Below are positions 40,656 through 49,143 of a stretch of 64,000 nt of DNA, in pieces. The DNA is from JACVRW01 sp963821275. GTDB lineage: Bacteria > Actinomycetota > Thermoleophilia > Solirubrobacterales > Thermoleophilaceae. The stretch covers positions 372,001-436,000 of the forward strand of contig CAWGDF010000004.1 of the NCBI GenBank assembly GCA_963821275.1, in the 5' to 3' direction. Both the position numbers and the translations under genes were made by a program. A model generated the notes under the pieces. That model was given only the letters and a program-made list of their open reading frames with translations, was not told the origin of the DNA and did not search any database. The first letter of the stretch is position 1, and every line of letters begins with the position of its first letter.

Positions 40656-41482
40656 TGGGCAGCCGCTACGACGACGAGCTGTGGGAGCTCGTCCCCGAGG
40701 AGCGCCATCCACCGCCCCCACACCTCACGGAGTTCGTGCGCGGCCTGGGGCACGCCGTCCGCGCGCTCGACGTCGGCTGCGGGGACGGGCTCCTGGCGGC
40801 CGAGCTGGACGCGGCCGAGCTGACGGCCGCGGATGTGTCCAGGGTGGCGCTCGAGCGCGCGCGGCGGCGGTTGCCGCATGCGCGGATCGTGGAGCTCGAC
40901 CCCGACGCGCCCCTGCCGCTGGCCGACGGCTCCTTCGACCTCGTGCTGTGCACGGAGACGATCGAGCACGTCCGCGACGTGCAGCTGTTTCTGTCCGAGA
41001 TCCGGCGTGTGCTGCGGCCGGGCGGCGTGCTCGCTCTCAGCACGCCGTCGAGCCCGCCGCTGATGCGCCCGACCGACCCTCTGTCGCCTCACCTGCGCCG
41101 CTTCACCCGGCGGACGCTCGCCCGGCTGGTCGGGGAGCTGGGCTTCGAGGTCGACTCGCTGCGCCGCCGCTCTGGCTCCCTGCTGCTGCGGGCGGTGCGT
41201 TCAGGGGCTCTGGCTGCGCTCGGCCGCCGCCGCGGCCCGGCGCGCCTCGAGCAGCCGCGCGCGCGAGCGGGCCTCGAGGAACAGCGCGCGCGAGAACTTG
41301 CCGCGCGGATCGAGGAACAGCGCGCCCTGCACGGTCTCCAGCGAATCCCGCGGGCGGTCCAGCGTCCTCAGCTCGAACTCCGCCAGCGCCACCCAGGTTT
41401 GCGGGTCGCCCGGGAAGCGGAGCACCGCCGTCTCCAGCGAGTCCAGCGCGGCGGCCTCGTCGCCCGCGGCCGCCTGAGCTGA
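40655..41482 (+). CDS. Class I SAM-dependent methyltransferase; 3' end runs antisense into next gene
   Basis: A 275-codon frame. The first about 185 residues are a clear methyltransferase: ALDVGCGDGLLAAELDA (motif I), TAADVSRVALERARRR, SFDLVLCTETIEHV (motif IV) and LRPGGVLALSTPS. After LLLRAVR near 41205 the frame becomes Arg/Gln-rich and lies entirely antisense to the last 280 bases of the membrane protein gene on the minus strand. The natural stop was probably near 41200 and has been lost or moved. The substrate is probably a sugar in the polysaccharide. Confidence 0.78.
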   Translation: MGSRYDDELWELVPEERHPPPPHLTEFVRGLGHAVRALDVGCGDGLLAAELDAAELTAADVSRVALERARRRLPHARIVELDPDAPLPLADGSFDLVLCTETIEHVRDVQLFLSEIRRVLRPGGVLALSTPSSPPLMRPTDPLSPHLRRFTRRTLARLVGELGFEVDSLRRRSGSLLLRAVRSGALAALGRRRGPARLEQPRARAGLEEQRARELAARIEEQRALHGLQRIPRAVQRPQLELRQRHPGLRVAREAEHRRLQRVQRGGLVARGRLS

Positions 41483-43351
41483 CGCGCGCACCAGCAGCGG
41501 GTCCGGCGTCAGCGGGTTGGCGTCCTCGGCGGACTCGGTCGCCTCCACGGCACCCGTGTAGTCGCGCTCGTCGATGAGCTCGAGCGCCCGCGTGGTGTCG
41601 CGGTCGGAGGCCTCGGGCTGCCAGACCGCCCAGGCCAGGATCAGCCCGGCCAGCCCGAGCAACAGGGCCGCCGCCAGCGGACCGTTCTCCGGGCGGGGGA
41701 CCCGGCCGCGCACGAGCCCGGCCGCCGGCAGGCTCGCTGTGGAGACGCTCGGGCCGCCCACGGCGGCCACGGGGCCGCGGCCGGCGACGAAGCCGGCGGC
41801 CACCAGTGTCATGGCCATGGGCCCCGGGACGAACCAGGTCCAGTCGATCAGCGACTGCAGGCCGAACACCACCGCCACGAGGCCGAGGGCCACCACCGCG
41901 TAGCGCTCGGCGTCCCAGTCGCGGCGCGGCAGCGGGCTCTCCGCTGCGCGCGACCAGGGCAGGCGCCGTGGATGCAGGCCGGTGGTCCGCAGCGCGGCCA
42001 CCAGCCACGCGGCGAGCAGCCCGAGAGTGACGATCAGGCCGGTGATGCCCAGGTCGGCCAGCGTCTGGGGCACGAAGCCGTGCGCGTGGCGGCTGACCGC
42101 CTCGTCGTTGCGGAAGCGCAGACGGGTGCTCGCGAAGTTGCCTGCGCCCAGGCCCACACTCGGCCGCACGCCGTACACGTCGCCCGCCTCGCGCCAGTAC
42201 TTGCCCCGGGAGGAGGACGTGGCGGTCACGCGACCCGCGCCCTCGGTGGGGGCCGTCTCGGTTTCGCTGGTCAGCTCCTCGAAGCGATCGTCGATCGTGC
42301 CGCTGAGGGCCACCGAAGTGAGCGCGACAAGCGGAAGCGCACAGGCCACCACCACGGCAGCGATGCCGAGGCGTCGCCGGGTCTGTCCCGAGGGGGTGAA
42401 GCGGGGCGCGCCCACGTTGAGCGATAGCCCGGCGAAGAGCAGGCCGACCACCATCAGAAGCACCAGCAGCCCGAACTCGCCGGCCACGGCCTCCTTGACT
42501 GCGAGCGGCTGCAGGCTCTCCGAGAAGGCGTCCTTGGACAGCGCCCACGCGCCCACGGCAGCGCCGGCCAGCGCCGGGATCACGAGCACGGGCAGGCTGC
42601 GCAGCCGCAGCGGCACGATGGCGAACCACAGCACCGCGCCCAGCAGTGCCGCCACGAGCGCGCCGCGGGATTGCGTGAGCAGGATGGCCAGCACGCAGGC
42701 CCCGATCGCGGGAAAGGCGAGCGCGCGCCCGAGCACCGACCCGGTGTGGCGCGCCCCCAGCCAGAGCGCGGCCGGGATCGCAAGCGCCGCAGTGGTGCCC
42801 ACGGCATTCCAGTACTGGTACGGCTGGCCGATCCGGTTCGAGAGCTCGGTCTCGGCCAGGGAGCCCGGCCAGATCCGTGAGGCAAGCGCGTAGGCCACCG
42901 CCGCCAGGGCCCCTATGAGCACGCCCTTGACGACCACCCCGGCGGCGTCCGGCGCCAGCCGGGCCGCGGCAATCGCTGCAGCGAAGGTGGCCAGGTAGGC
43001 GAAGGTGCGGCCGGCCTCGATGTAGGCGAGCTCGGGGACGACCGACCAGAGCACCGACAGCGCCGTGAGCGCGGCCAGAAGCGCGAACATGGTCAGAGCG
43101 GTCGCTCCGTAGACCGGCCCGCGCCGCCCCCACAGCACCGCCGCGGCCACCACGACGGTGCTCACCAGCACCATGAGGACCTCGACGATCGTGGTGCGGG
43201 TGAGCTCGGTCCCGCCGGCCGCGCCGAACGCGATGCCGGCGAGGGCGCCGCCGATCAGGACGGCAGCGACGTCACCCACCCCGGGGGCCGGGCGCCGCAG
43301 GGCGTCGACCACGCCGCTGCGGGGCCGGTCAGCTACGGAAGCGCCCGACAC
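41201..43351 (-). CDS. O-antigen polymerase/ligase-type (Wzy/WaaL) membrane protein with TPR-like C-terminus
   Basis: A 716-residue membrane protein. About twelve helices are visible in the first 560 residues, with the large outer loop (residues about 350-430) that includes GKYWREAGDVYGVRPSVGLG and RHAHGFVPQTLADLG, typical of the Wzy_C domain. The last 120 residues (LIDERDYTGAVEATESAEDA, DPLLVRASAQAAAGDEAAAL) are TPR-like helices. It should polymerise or ligate lipid-linked oligosaccharide outside the membrane. It overlaps the preceding gene by 23 bases and the opposite methyltransferase frame by 282. Confidence 0.85.
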   Translation of the reverse strand: MSGASVADRPRSGVVDALRRPAPGVGDVAAVLIGGALAGIAFGAAGGTELTRTTIVEVLMVLVSTVVVAAAVLWGRRGPVYGATALTMFALLAALTALSVLWSVVPELAYIEAGRTFAYLATFAAAIAAARLAPDAAGVVVKGVLIGALAAVAYALASRIWPGSLAETELSNRIGQPYQYWNAVGTTAALAIPAALWLGARHTGSVLGRALAFPAIGACVLAILLTQSRGALVAALLGAVLWFAIVPLRLRSLPVLVIPALAGAAVGAWALSKDAFSESLQPLAVKEAVAGEFGLLVLLMVVGLLFAGLSLNVGAPRFTPSGQTRRRLGIAAVVVACALPLVALTSVALSGTIDDRFEELTSETETAPTEGAGRVTATSSSRGKYWREAGDVYGVRPSVGLGAGNFASTRLRFRNDEAVSRHAHGFVPQTLADLGITGLIVTLGLLAAWLVAALRTTGLHPRRLPWSRAAESPLPRRDWDAERYAVVALGLVAVVFGLQSLIDWTWFVPGPMAMTLVAAGFVAGRGPVAAVGGPSVSTASLPAAGLVRGRVPRPENGPLAAALLLGLAGLILAWAVWQPEASDRDTTRALELIDERDYTGAVEATESAEDANPLTPDPLLVRASAQAAAGDEAAALDSLETAVLRFPGDPQTWVALAEFELRTLDRPRDSLETVQGALFLDPRGKFSRALFLEARSRARLLEARRAAAAAERSQSP

Positions 43352-43961
43352 CTGGAATTCGGATCTTGGACAGCAGCGGCACCCGGGCGAGAGCCGGCAC
43401 CCGCGAGCGCAGGGCCAGCCCGACGCCGGCGAGGGCGGCCAGCCCGAGCGCGATCAGCGCCAGCACCAGCGGCGTGGGCAGCTCGTTGCTGGCGCTGGCC
43501 AGGTCGAACAGCCCGTTCTCCCCCGGCCTGACCGTCTGCCCGCCCACGTCGACCTCGGGCGGATCGCCGGAGGAGGTGAGCGCATCGAGGTCCGCCTGGT
43601 CCTTCCCTCGAGCGGCCTGCTCCTCGGCGGAGTTGACGAAGCCGGCGTCGGCGCCAGCGTTCGACTGGCCCCCTCCTCCTCCTCCGCCGCCGCCGTTGTC
43701 ACCGCCGCCGGACCGGGGGCCGGGGCCGCCCTTGATCGCAGCGCTGATCACCTCGCGGCAGTCGCTGTACTCGTCGAGGTCGGAGGGCAGGTTGTCCCGG
43801 GCCCTGCGCAGGTCCGAGTTCGAGTAGGTCCGGCTCAACGACCCATCGTCGGCGCAGTCGCGGATCACCTGGAGGGGGCTTGCCGCAGCGGTCGAGGGCA
43901 GGCACGCCGCCGCCAACGCCAGGGCCGCCGACGCAAGCAGATGTCGTAGAAGTCTGGTCAC
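43329..43961 (-). CDS. Exported Gly-rich membrane protein of unknown function
   Basis: A 210-residue protein. The signal peptide (HLLASAALALAAACLPSTAA) is followed by a short helical domain with two cysteines (IRDCADDGSLSRTYSNSDLR, SDCREVISAAI). Then come a polyglycine/asparagine linker, an acidic region and one C-terminal membrane helix (PLVLALIALGLAALAGVGLA) with a basic end. It overlaps the polymerase/ligase gene by 23 bases, so it is probably made with it and may be an accessory of the assembly machinery. Confidence 0.6.
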   Translation of the reverse strand: MTRLLRHLLASAALALAAACLPSTAAASPLQVIRDCADDGSLSRTYSNSDLRRARDNLPSDLDEYSDCREVISAAIKGGPGPRSGGGDNGGGGGGGGGQSNAGADAGFVNSAEEQAARGKDQADLDALTSSGDPPEVDVGGQTVRPGENGLFDLASASNELPTPLVLALIALGLAALAGVGLALRSRVPALARVPLLSKIRIPGVGRFRS

Positions 43962-43985
43962 TGTGCGGGTTCTTGCTTCAGAGGA

Positions 43986-44016
43986 GTCGTCCGGTGCTGC
44001 TGGAGGTCCGGACGAC
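43986..44016. promoter_or_regulatory. 9-bp perfect inverted repeat in a divergent promoter region
   Basis: GTCGTCCGG (43986-43994) and CCGGACGAC (44008-44016) are separated by 13 bases. The site is 25 bases upstream of the GTG at 43961 and could be an operator or a leader hairpin for that operon. The rest of the 227-base gap shows no gene. Confidence 0.4.
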
Positions 44017-44188
44017 CGGCGAGGGGCGCTGTCGTAGTGCGACGAAGCCGAGCACCTCCCCTACCGCGGCGGGCAAGGCTAGCAAGAGGTCCGGCGATCC
44101 CGTCATGCGGCCCGCCGGCTGCAACGAGTCTCCCGGATGAAGGCATCGCTCACTGCCTGCGAACCGGTCGCTCGGTCAAAGTTGCGGT

Positions 44189-45298
44189 GTGCCGCCACGC
44201 GTGGCCATCCTGCCGCCGGTCCCGGTTCCCTACCGCGAGCCGCTCTTCACGATGCTCGCCGAGCGGGGGCGCATCGAACCATGCGTCCTCTACCTCAGCG
44301 GCGGGCAGCCGGGCTGGGATCAGCGCGCCGACTGGTTCACCGACCGCGGCGGCTACCCAAGCGAGGTGCTGGCGGCCTGGCAACGCCCGCGCCCGGGGCG
44401 GTCTCCGCTGACATTTGCCCGCGGGCTGGGCGCTGCCCTGGGGCGGTCCGAGCCCGACGCGGTGGTCAGCTGGGAGTACGGGCCGGCCACCTGGCGTGCG
44501 CTTCTGTGGTCCCGGCGAAGGCGCCTGCCGCTGCTGGTGTTCAGCGAGCTCACACCCTGGAGCGACCCCGAGCTGTCCCGGCTGCAGCTGCGCATCCACC
44601 GGGTCCTCGCGCCGCGGGTGAGCGGGTTCATCGTGGCCGGCTCGCAGGGCGCCGCGCGCCTGCGCGGGCTCGGAGTGGACCCGGCCCGTGTGGAGGTCGC
44701 CCTGCAGAGCGCCGATCTCGAGCCCCTGCGGGGCCTGGCGCGCGCGCCGCGCGCCGACGGTCCCGTGCGGGTGCTCGCAGTCGGCCGGCTGGTGCCGGAC
44801 AAGAACCTCGGCCGCCTGCTGGAGGCCTGGGCGGCCGCGGGCTTTGGCGAGGGGGAGGCGGAGCTCGAGGTGCGCGGCGGCGGCCCGTTGGAGAGCGACC
44901 TGCGGGCTCAGGCCGAGCGGCTGGGAGTGCCGGCGCGCTTCGGCGGATACGCCTCGCCCGCCGAGCTGCCGGCCGCCTACGCCGGCGCCGACCTGCTCGC
45001 ACTGGTCAGCTCCTACGAGCCGTTCGGCGTGACCGTCCGCGAGGCCGCGGCCGCCGGGCTCCCCCTGATCTGCAGCCGACGGGCCGGCGCCGCCGGCGAC
45101 GTGGCGGTGGAGGGAGAGAACGCGCTGCTGGTGGACCCGGACTCGGTGACCGACATCAGCGAGGCGCTGCGTCGCCTCGTGGGCGATCCGCGGCTGCGCG
45201 CCCGGCTGGCCGCCGGGAGCGCGGAGGTCACCGAGCGCCACCCGCCGGAGGCCGACGCCGAGGCCTGGGAGCGCGCGGTCCTGCGCGCGATCCGCTAA
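44189..45298 (+). CDS. Glycosyltransferase family 4 (GT-B)
   Basis: A 369-residue GT-B glycosyltransferase. The C-terminal nucleotide-sugar domain has VGRLVPDKNLGRLLEAW, and the E-x7-E motif lies in SYEPFGVTVREAAAAGLP. The N-terminal acceptor domain begins RVAILPPVPVPYREPLF. It retains GT4 character throughout. Donor and acceptor are unknown. It converges with the next glycosyltransferase gene with a four-base overlap. Confidence 0.87.
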   Translation: MPPRVAILPPVPVPYREPLFTMLAERGRIEPCVLYLSGGQPGWDQRADWFTDRGGYPSEVLAAWQRPRPGRSPLTFARGLGAALGRSEPDAVVSWEYGPATWRALLWSRRRRLPLLVFSELTPWSDPELSRLQLRIHRVLAPRVSGFIVAGSQGAARLRGLGVDPARVEVALQSADLEPLRGLARAPRADGPVRVLAVGRLVPDKNLGRLLEAWAAAGFGEGEAELEVRGGGPLESDLRAQAERLGVPARFGGYASPAELPAAYAGADLLALVSSYEPFGVTVREAAAAGLPLICSRRAGAAGDVAVEGENALLVDPDSVTDISEALRRLVGDPRLRARLAAGSAEVTERHPPEADAEAWERAVLRAIR

Positions 45299-46344
45299 GC
45301 GAGCAGCGCCGGCAGCACCTCTCGCTCGACCGTCGCCTGCACGGCCTCCGGCGCGTAGGGCCGCAGCATCTCGGCCGCCTTGGCGCGGTAGGCGCGCGCC
45401 CGCTCGTCGGGCAGGGCGAAGGCCGCCCGGATGGCACCCGCGAGCGCCCCTGCGCCCAGATCACCGGCCACCAGCGCGGGCTCGAGGCGGCGAGCCAGCC
45501 GCAGCGCCTCGAACGGACCTCCGGAGGGGACGGTGGCCAGGAGGGCGCCGTCGGCCAGTCCCTCCAGCGGCGCCTGGCCGAAGTCCTCCCAGCGTGCGCC
45601 CGCGACCAGCACCCGGGCCCGCCGGAGCGCGCCCCGGAACTCCGCCGCCGAGACCATGCCGGGCCACTCCAGCCGCTCCGGCTCGGCCACGCCGGTGCGC
45701 CGGAGGTGCGAGCGGGCCCAGTCCGGATCGAGTCCGTAGACGGCCAGGCGTGCGTCGGGCGGCCCAGCCGCGGCCCAGCCGGCCACCACGAGGTCGAGGC
45801 CCTTGGCCTTGGGGTCGGGCACGTAGGCCACCGCGAGAGGCGCGCGCTCGTCCGCCGGCGGTCCCGATGGCGTGACGGGCGGCGGCACCACCACGCTGGG
45901 TGCCGCCCCGGGGGGCAGCGCCTCCGCCGCGGCAACGCTCCAGGGAAGCACCAGCCGCGCACCCCCCAGGGCTCGCCGCTCGAGCTGCCGCAGCAACGCG
46001 TTCCTGCGCCCCGGGCGGTTGAGGCGAGCCGGGGCGTCCAGCCGCACCGCATAGGGCATGTCGAGCCGCGGCGCCAGCATCGCCGCCGTGGTGGTCGAGA
46101 ACACCACCGCGCGCGGGCGATGGCGCTTCAGAGCGGCCTGCAGCGCTCGGCGTGCGGCCAGCATCTCCACCAGGTCGTTGACCGGATAGCCGCGCCGCAG
46201 GCGCCCGCTCCAGCCGAAGCGCACTGTCACGGCCCCCGTGGCGACCCCGGCCCGCTCCACCTGCTCGAGGAACAGGCGATCGGCCACGCGCCAGCCGCGC
46301 GTGGTCCCGAGCGACACGAGCAGCAGCTCCGCGCTAGCGGGCAC
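45295..46344 (-). CDS. GT-B fold glycosyltransferase
   Basis: A 349-residue glycosyltransferase. The start (AELLLVSLGTTRGWRVADRL) and the C-terminal ARWEDFGQAPLEGLADGALL, where the usual second glutamate is in LEG, place it near family 4, though more divergent than its neighbours. It is the last gene of a minus-strand operon of four glycosyltransferases and overlaps the gene before it by 11 bases. Donor and acceptor are unknown. Confidence 0.75.
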   Translation of the reverse strand: MPASAELLLVSLGTTRGWRVADRLFLEQVERAGVATGAVTVRFGWSGRLRRGYPVNDLVEMLAARRALQAALKRHRPRAVVFSTTTAAMLAPRLDMPYAVRLDAPARLNRPGRRNALLRQLERRALGGARLVLPWSVAAAEALPPGAAPSVVVPPPVTPSGPPADERAPLAVAYVPDPKAKGLDLVVAGWAAAGPPDARLAVYGLDPDWARSHLRRTGVAEPERLEWPGMVSAAEFRGALRRARVLVAGARWEDFGQAPLEGLADGALLATVPSGGPFEALRLARRLEPALVAGDLGAGALAGAIRAAFALPDERARAYRAKAAEMLRPYAPEAVQATVEREVLPALLA

Positions 46345-47410
46345 CGGCCGCCCTTCGGAGGGAGCGGGCGTAGCGCTCGACCATCGCCTCGCCGTCGAAC
46401 CGCTCGCGCTGGCGCGCGCGCCCGGCCTCGCCCATCCTCCGGGCCCGCTCGGGATCCCCCGCCAGCTCGGCCAGGGCTCGTCCGGCCGCCGCGGCGTCGC
46501 CGGGGGGAACCAGGAGGCCGGTGGCGCCGTCCAGCACCGCCTCCGCGGTGCCGCCGATGTCGCTCACCACCACGGGCCGGGCCGCCGCCATCGCTTCCAG
46601 CACGCTCATCGGCAGCGCCTCGGCCTCGCTCAGGAGCGCCACCGCGTGGGCCGACGCCATCAGCGCGGGCACGTCAGGTCGCACGCCGAGCAGATCCACC
46701 CCGCTCCCTTCGGCCAGGCGCTCGAGCGCCGCGCGCTCGGGGCCGTCCCCGGCCACCAGCCCGCGGATACCTGGCTGCGCTCGCCGCGCCGCAGCGACGG
46801 CCCGGATGAACGTGCCCACACCCTTCTCGGGCTCCAGCCGGGCGGCGCAGAGGACCGTGAAGGCCTCGCCGTCCGGTGGCGGGGCGCCCGTTCCGGAGCC
46901 GTCGAACACCCCGTTGGAGATCACCTCCAGGCGTTCGGCCCGGTAGCCGAGCCGGATCAGCGGCGGGAGCTGCGCCCCGGTGACCGCGATCACGTGGTCC
47001 ACGCGTGGCGCGACCAGGCGCGTGAGCAGGCGCTGGTGGATCCGGGGCGGGAACAGCGAGCCGTCGGGGCGCAGCGGGGTGTGCTCGTTGAGCACGTGCG
47101 CCGCCCCCGCCCGCCGAGCGATCGCCGCTCCCACCAGCTGGCCGCTCACCCCTCGGCTGACCACCACGTCCGGGGCGGATCGGGCGAAGGCAAGAACCCG
47201 GCGCCACCCGCGCGGGTCCGTGCGCCCGCGCATGTGCAGGCAGGTGGCCGGGACCCCGGCCTCGCCGAGCGCGCCGAACAGCCCGCCCTCCTCAGCCAGG
47301 CACAGCACGTGCACGCCGATCCCGGCCCCCGCCAGCGCGGGGATGAGCGTGGCCCAGTGACGCTCGGCGCCGCCCGTGCGCATGTCGGGGCAGACGAACA
47401 GCGCGCGCAC
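46334..47410 (-). CDS. Glycosyltransferase family 4
   Basis: A 358-residue GT-B enzyme. The N-terminal FVCPDMRTGGAERHWATLIP is the classic GT4 start. The C-terminal domain has CAARLEPEKGVGTFIRAV, GVRPDVPALMASAHAV and the E-x7-E in SEAEALPMSVLEAMAAARPV. The GTG at 47410 is two bases after the stop of the upstream gene. It belongs to the 45.3-49.1 kb minus-strand operon. Confidence 0.87.
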   Translation of the reverse strand: MRALFVCPDMRTGGAERHWATLIPALAGAGIGVHVLCLAEEGGLFGALGEAGVPATCLHMRGRTDPRGWRRVLAFARSAPDVVVSRGVSGQLVGAAIARRAGAAHVLNEHTPLRPDGSLFPPRIHQRLLTRLVAPRVDHVIAVTGAQLPPLIRLGYRAERLEVISNGVFDGSGTGAPPPDGEAFTVLCAARLEPEKGVGTFIRAVAAARRAQPGIRGLVAGDGPERAALERLAEGSGVDLLGVRPDVPALMASAHAVALLSEAEALPMSVLEAMAAARPVVVSDIGGTAEAVLDGATGLLVPPGDAAAAGRALAELAGDPERARRMGEAGRARQRERFDGEAMVERYARSLRRAAGAR

Positions 47411-47412
47411 GG

Positions 47413-48270
47413 CTACGGGACCCTCCGGTGCGTGGTCAGCACCTCGCCGGCCCGCGCGGCCGGCAGGTAGGGGCGCTCGGAGAGGAAGCTGCGAGCCTCG
47501 GCGACGGCCTCCTCGCGCGAGTAGCCGCCGGCCACCGGCGCGGCCTCGTGCCGCACCGGCACGGCGTCCACCACGCCCAGGCGCCAACCCCGCTGGCCGG
47601 CCAGCGCGGCCCAGTGCAGGTCGAGTCCCCAGCCGAAGCGAAGCTCCGGGAAGGGCAGCAGCTCGGCCGCCACCTCCCGCCTGAAGCCGGTCACCGGCCC
47701 GATCTCCACGAAGCGGGTCTCTCGGGCCAGTGAGGCTGGACGCCGGCGGGTGACCTTCCAGGCCGAGTGGCTGCGCAGCGTCTGGGCGGGCTGCGCCAGC
47801 TGCAGCTCGAAGGCTTCCGCCAGGGCCACGAAGCGGTCGAGGAAATGCGGCGGGAGACGGACGTCGTCGTCGACCACGAGCGTCCAGTCCGGGTCGAGCC
47901 CGGGCGTCCGCTCCAGGAGGCGGTTCAGGTTCTCGAACTTGCCACCCCGCAGCCCCTCCGAGAGCGTCCACTCGGCGAGCAGCGGATCGGGCTCCGCCGT
48001 GGCGCCCAGTGCCAGCCGCACCTGATGGCGCCCGGAGCGCAGGGACTCGACGGCATCCACGAGCAACGGCCGCGGGCGGTAGACCCCGAGCACCAGCACG
48101 CGTCGCGGGCTTTGCCGCGCGGCCAGCCGCGCCGCGGAGCGGCGTGTACCCGCCACCCGGTCGGCCAGCCCGCAGGCCAGCTCGCCGACGGTCCGCTTCA
48201 GACGCCGGCCCGGGGCGGTCACGTCGCCGGCGTCGCCCGACAGGAAGCCGTCGGGCTCGGGGACGCTCAC
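47413..48270 (-). CDS. Glycosyltransferase-like protein (GT2-related)
   Basis: A 285-residue protein. It has VVDDDVRLPPHFLDRFV, which contains the Asp-rich metal site of GT-A enzymes, and RRVLVLGVYRPRPLLVDAVE at the start. LRFGWGLDLHWAALAGQRGW and VRHEAAPV match the C-terminal part of GT2-like galactosyltransferases. It starts with a GTGA overlap with the gene upstream. Specificity is unknown. Confidence 0.75.
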   Translation of the reverse strand: MSVPEPDGFLSGDAGDVTAPGRRLKRTVGELACGLADRVAGTRRSAARLAARQSPRRVLVLGVYRPRPLLVDAVESLRSGRHQVRLALGATAEPDPLLAEWTLSEGLRGGKFENLNRLLERTPGLDPDWTLVVDDDVRLPPHFLDRFVALAEAFELQLAQPAQTLRSHSAWKVTRRRPASLARETRFVEIGPVTGFRREVAAELLPFPELRFGWGLDLHWAALAGQRGWRLGVVDAVPVRHEAAPVAGGYSREEAVAEARSFLSERPYLPAARAGEVLTTHRRVP

Positions 48271-49118
48271 AGCCGGCCCGGCCGCAGCGTCTCCACCACC
48301 CGGCCGGCCGCGTGCGCACCCATGATCACTCCCTGCGGGCAGGCGCGGCGCAGCGTGTGCCAGCCGCAGCCGGCCAGTACACGCAATTCGCGCTGCAGCC
48401 CCGGGGCCTGCCGGCGCCGGCGATCGCTGGCACGGGCGCCGCGGCCGCGCGCGTAGGCCGCCCGGACCAGGGGCCTCAGGCGGGCGTCGCCCGCGGTGCG
48501 GCGGTGGTCGAGCCCGGCCGCCGCGAGGTAGACGACGGTGCCGCCTGCGGCCTGCAGGCGCTCGAGCCATTCCTCCTCGTCGCCGTGGGGAAGACGGATG
48601 CTCTCGTCGAAGCCCCCGACCCGTTCGATCGCGGAGCGCCGCACGGCGAAGTTCGCCCCCCACACCATCTCGGTCTCCCGGTCCTCCGGGCCCAGGTCGA
48701 GCGTGGTGATGGGCGGCTCCTCACGTCCGCAGCTCCGCGGGCCACCGCCCTCGAAGCGAGCGCGGATCGGTCCGCCGAAGGCCTCCGTCTCGGGATGCTG
48801 CTCGGCTCCCCGGACCAGCGCGTCCAGCCAGCCGTGGGCCGCCAGCACGTCGTCGTCGACGAAGGCCACGAGCGGTGCCGTGCTCTCGCGGACCCCGCTG
48901 TTGCGCGCCGCGTTGAGACCGCGCGGCCGGCCGTGGCTGATGCAGCGCACGCCCGCGCGCCGCGCCACCTGACGTATGGGCTCGCCGGCTCCGTCGTCGA
49001 CCACGAGGAGCTCATAAGGGGTCCGCGTGCGCTGGCGCAGCAGCGAGTCGAGGGTCACCTCGAGATACGCCGCCCGGCCGCGCGTGGGCACCACCACCGT
49101 CACCGCCGGCGCGTCCAT
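48267..49118 (-). CDS. Glycosyltransferase family 2
   Basis: A 283-residue GT-A enzyme. The start VTVVVPTRGRAAYLEVTLDS, then VVDDGAG, LNAARNSGV, VAFVDDDVLAAHGWLD (the DxD site), FGGPIRARFEG and GGFDESIRLPHGDEEEWLER follow the family 2 layout with the catalytic ED/EE box. It leads the four-gene minus-strand operon. The ATG at 49118 has TACGCT nine bases upstream; a longer frame to 49175 has no signal. Confidence 0.88.
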   Translation of the reverse strand: MDAPAVTVVVPTRGRAAYLEVTLDSLLRQRTRTPYELLVVDDGAGEPIRQVARRAGVRCISHGRPRGLNAARNSGVRESTAPLVAFVDDDVLAAHGWLDALVRGAEQHPETEAFGGPIRARFEGGGPRSCGREEPPITTLDLGPEDRETEMVWGANFAVRRSAIERVGGFDESIRLPHGDEEEWLERLQAAGGTVVYLAAAGLDHRRTAGDARLRPLVRAAYARGRGARASDRRRRQAPGLQRELRVLAGCGWHTLRRACPQGVIMGAHAAGRVVETLRPGRL

Positions 49119-49126
49119 CGGCCGGA

Positions 49127-49133
49127 TAGCGTA
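49127..49133. promoter_or_regulatory. Shared symmetric -10 element TAGCGTA between divergent glycosyltransferase genes
   Basis: The same seven-base sequence as at 5096-5102. TAGCGT points to the ATG at 49144 (11 bases), TACGCT to the ATG at 49118 (nine bases). Only 25 bases separate the two genes, so both promoters must overlap. Confidence 0.5.
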
Positions 49134-49143
49134 GCCCCGGCCC

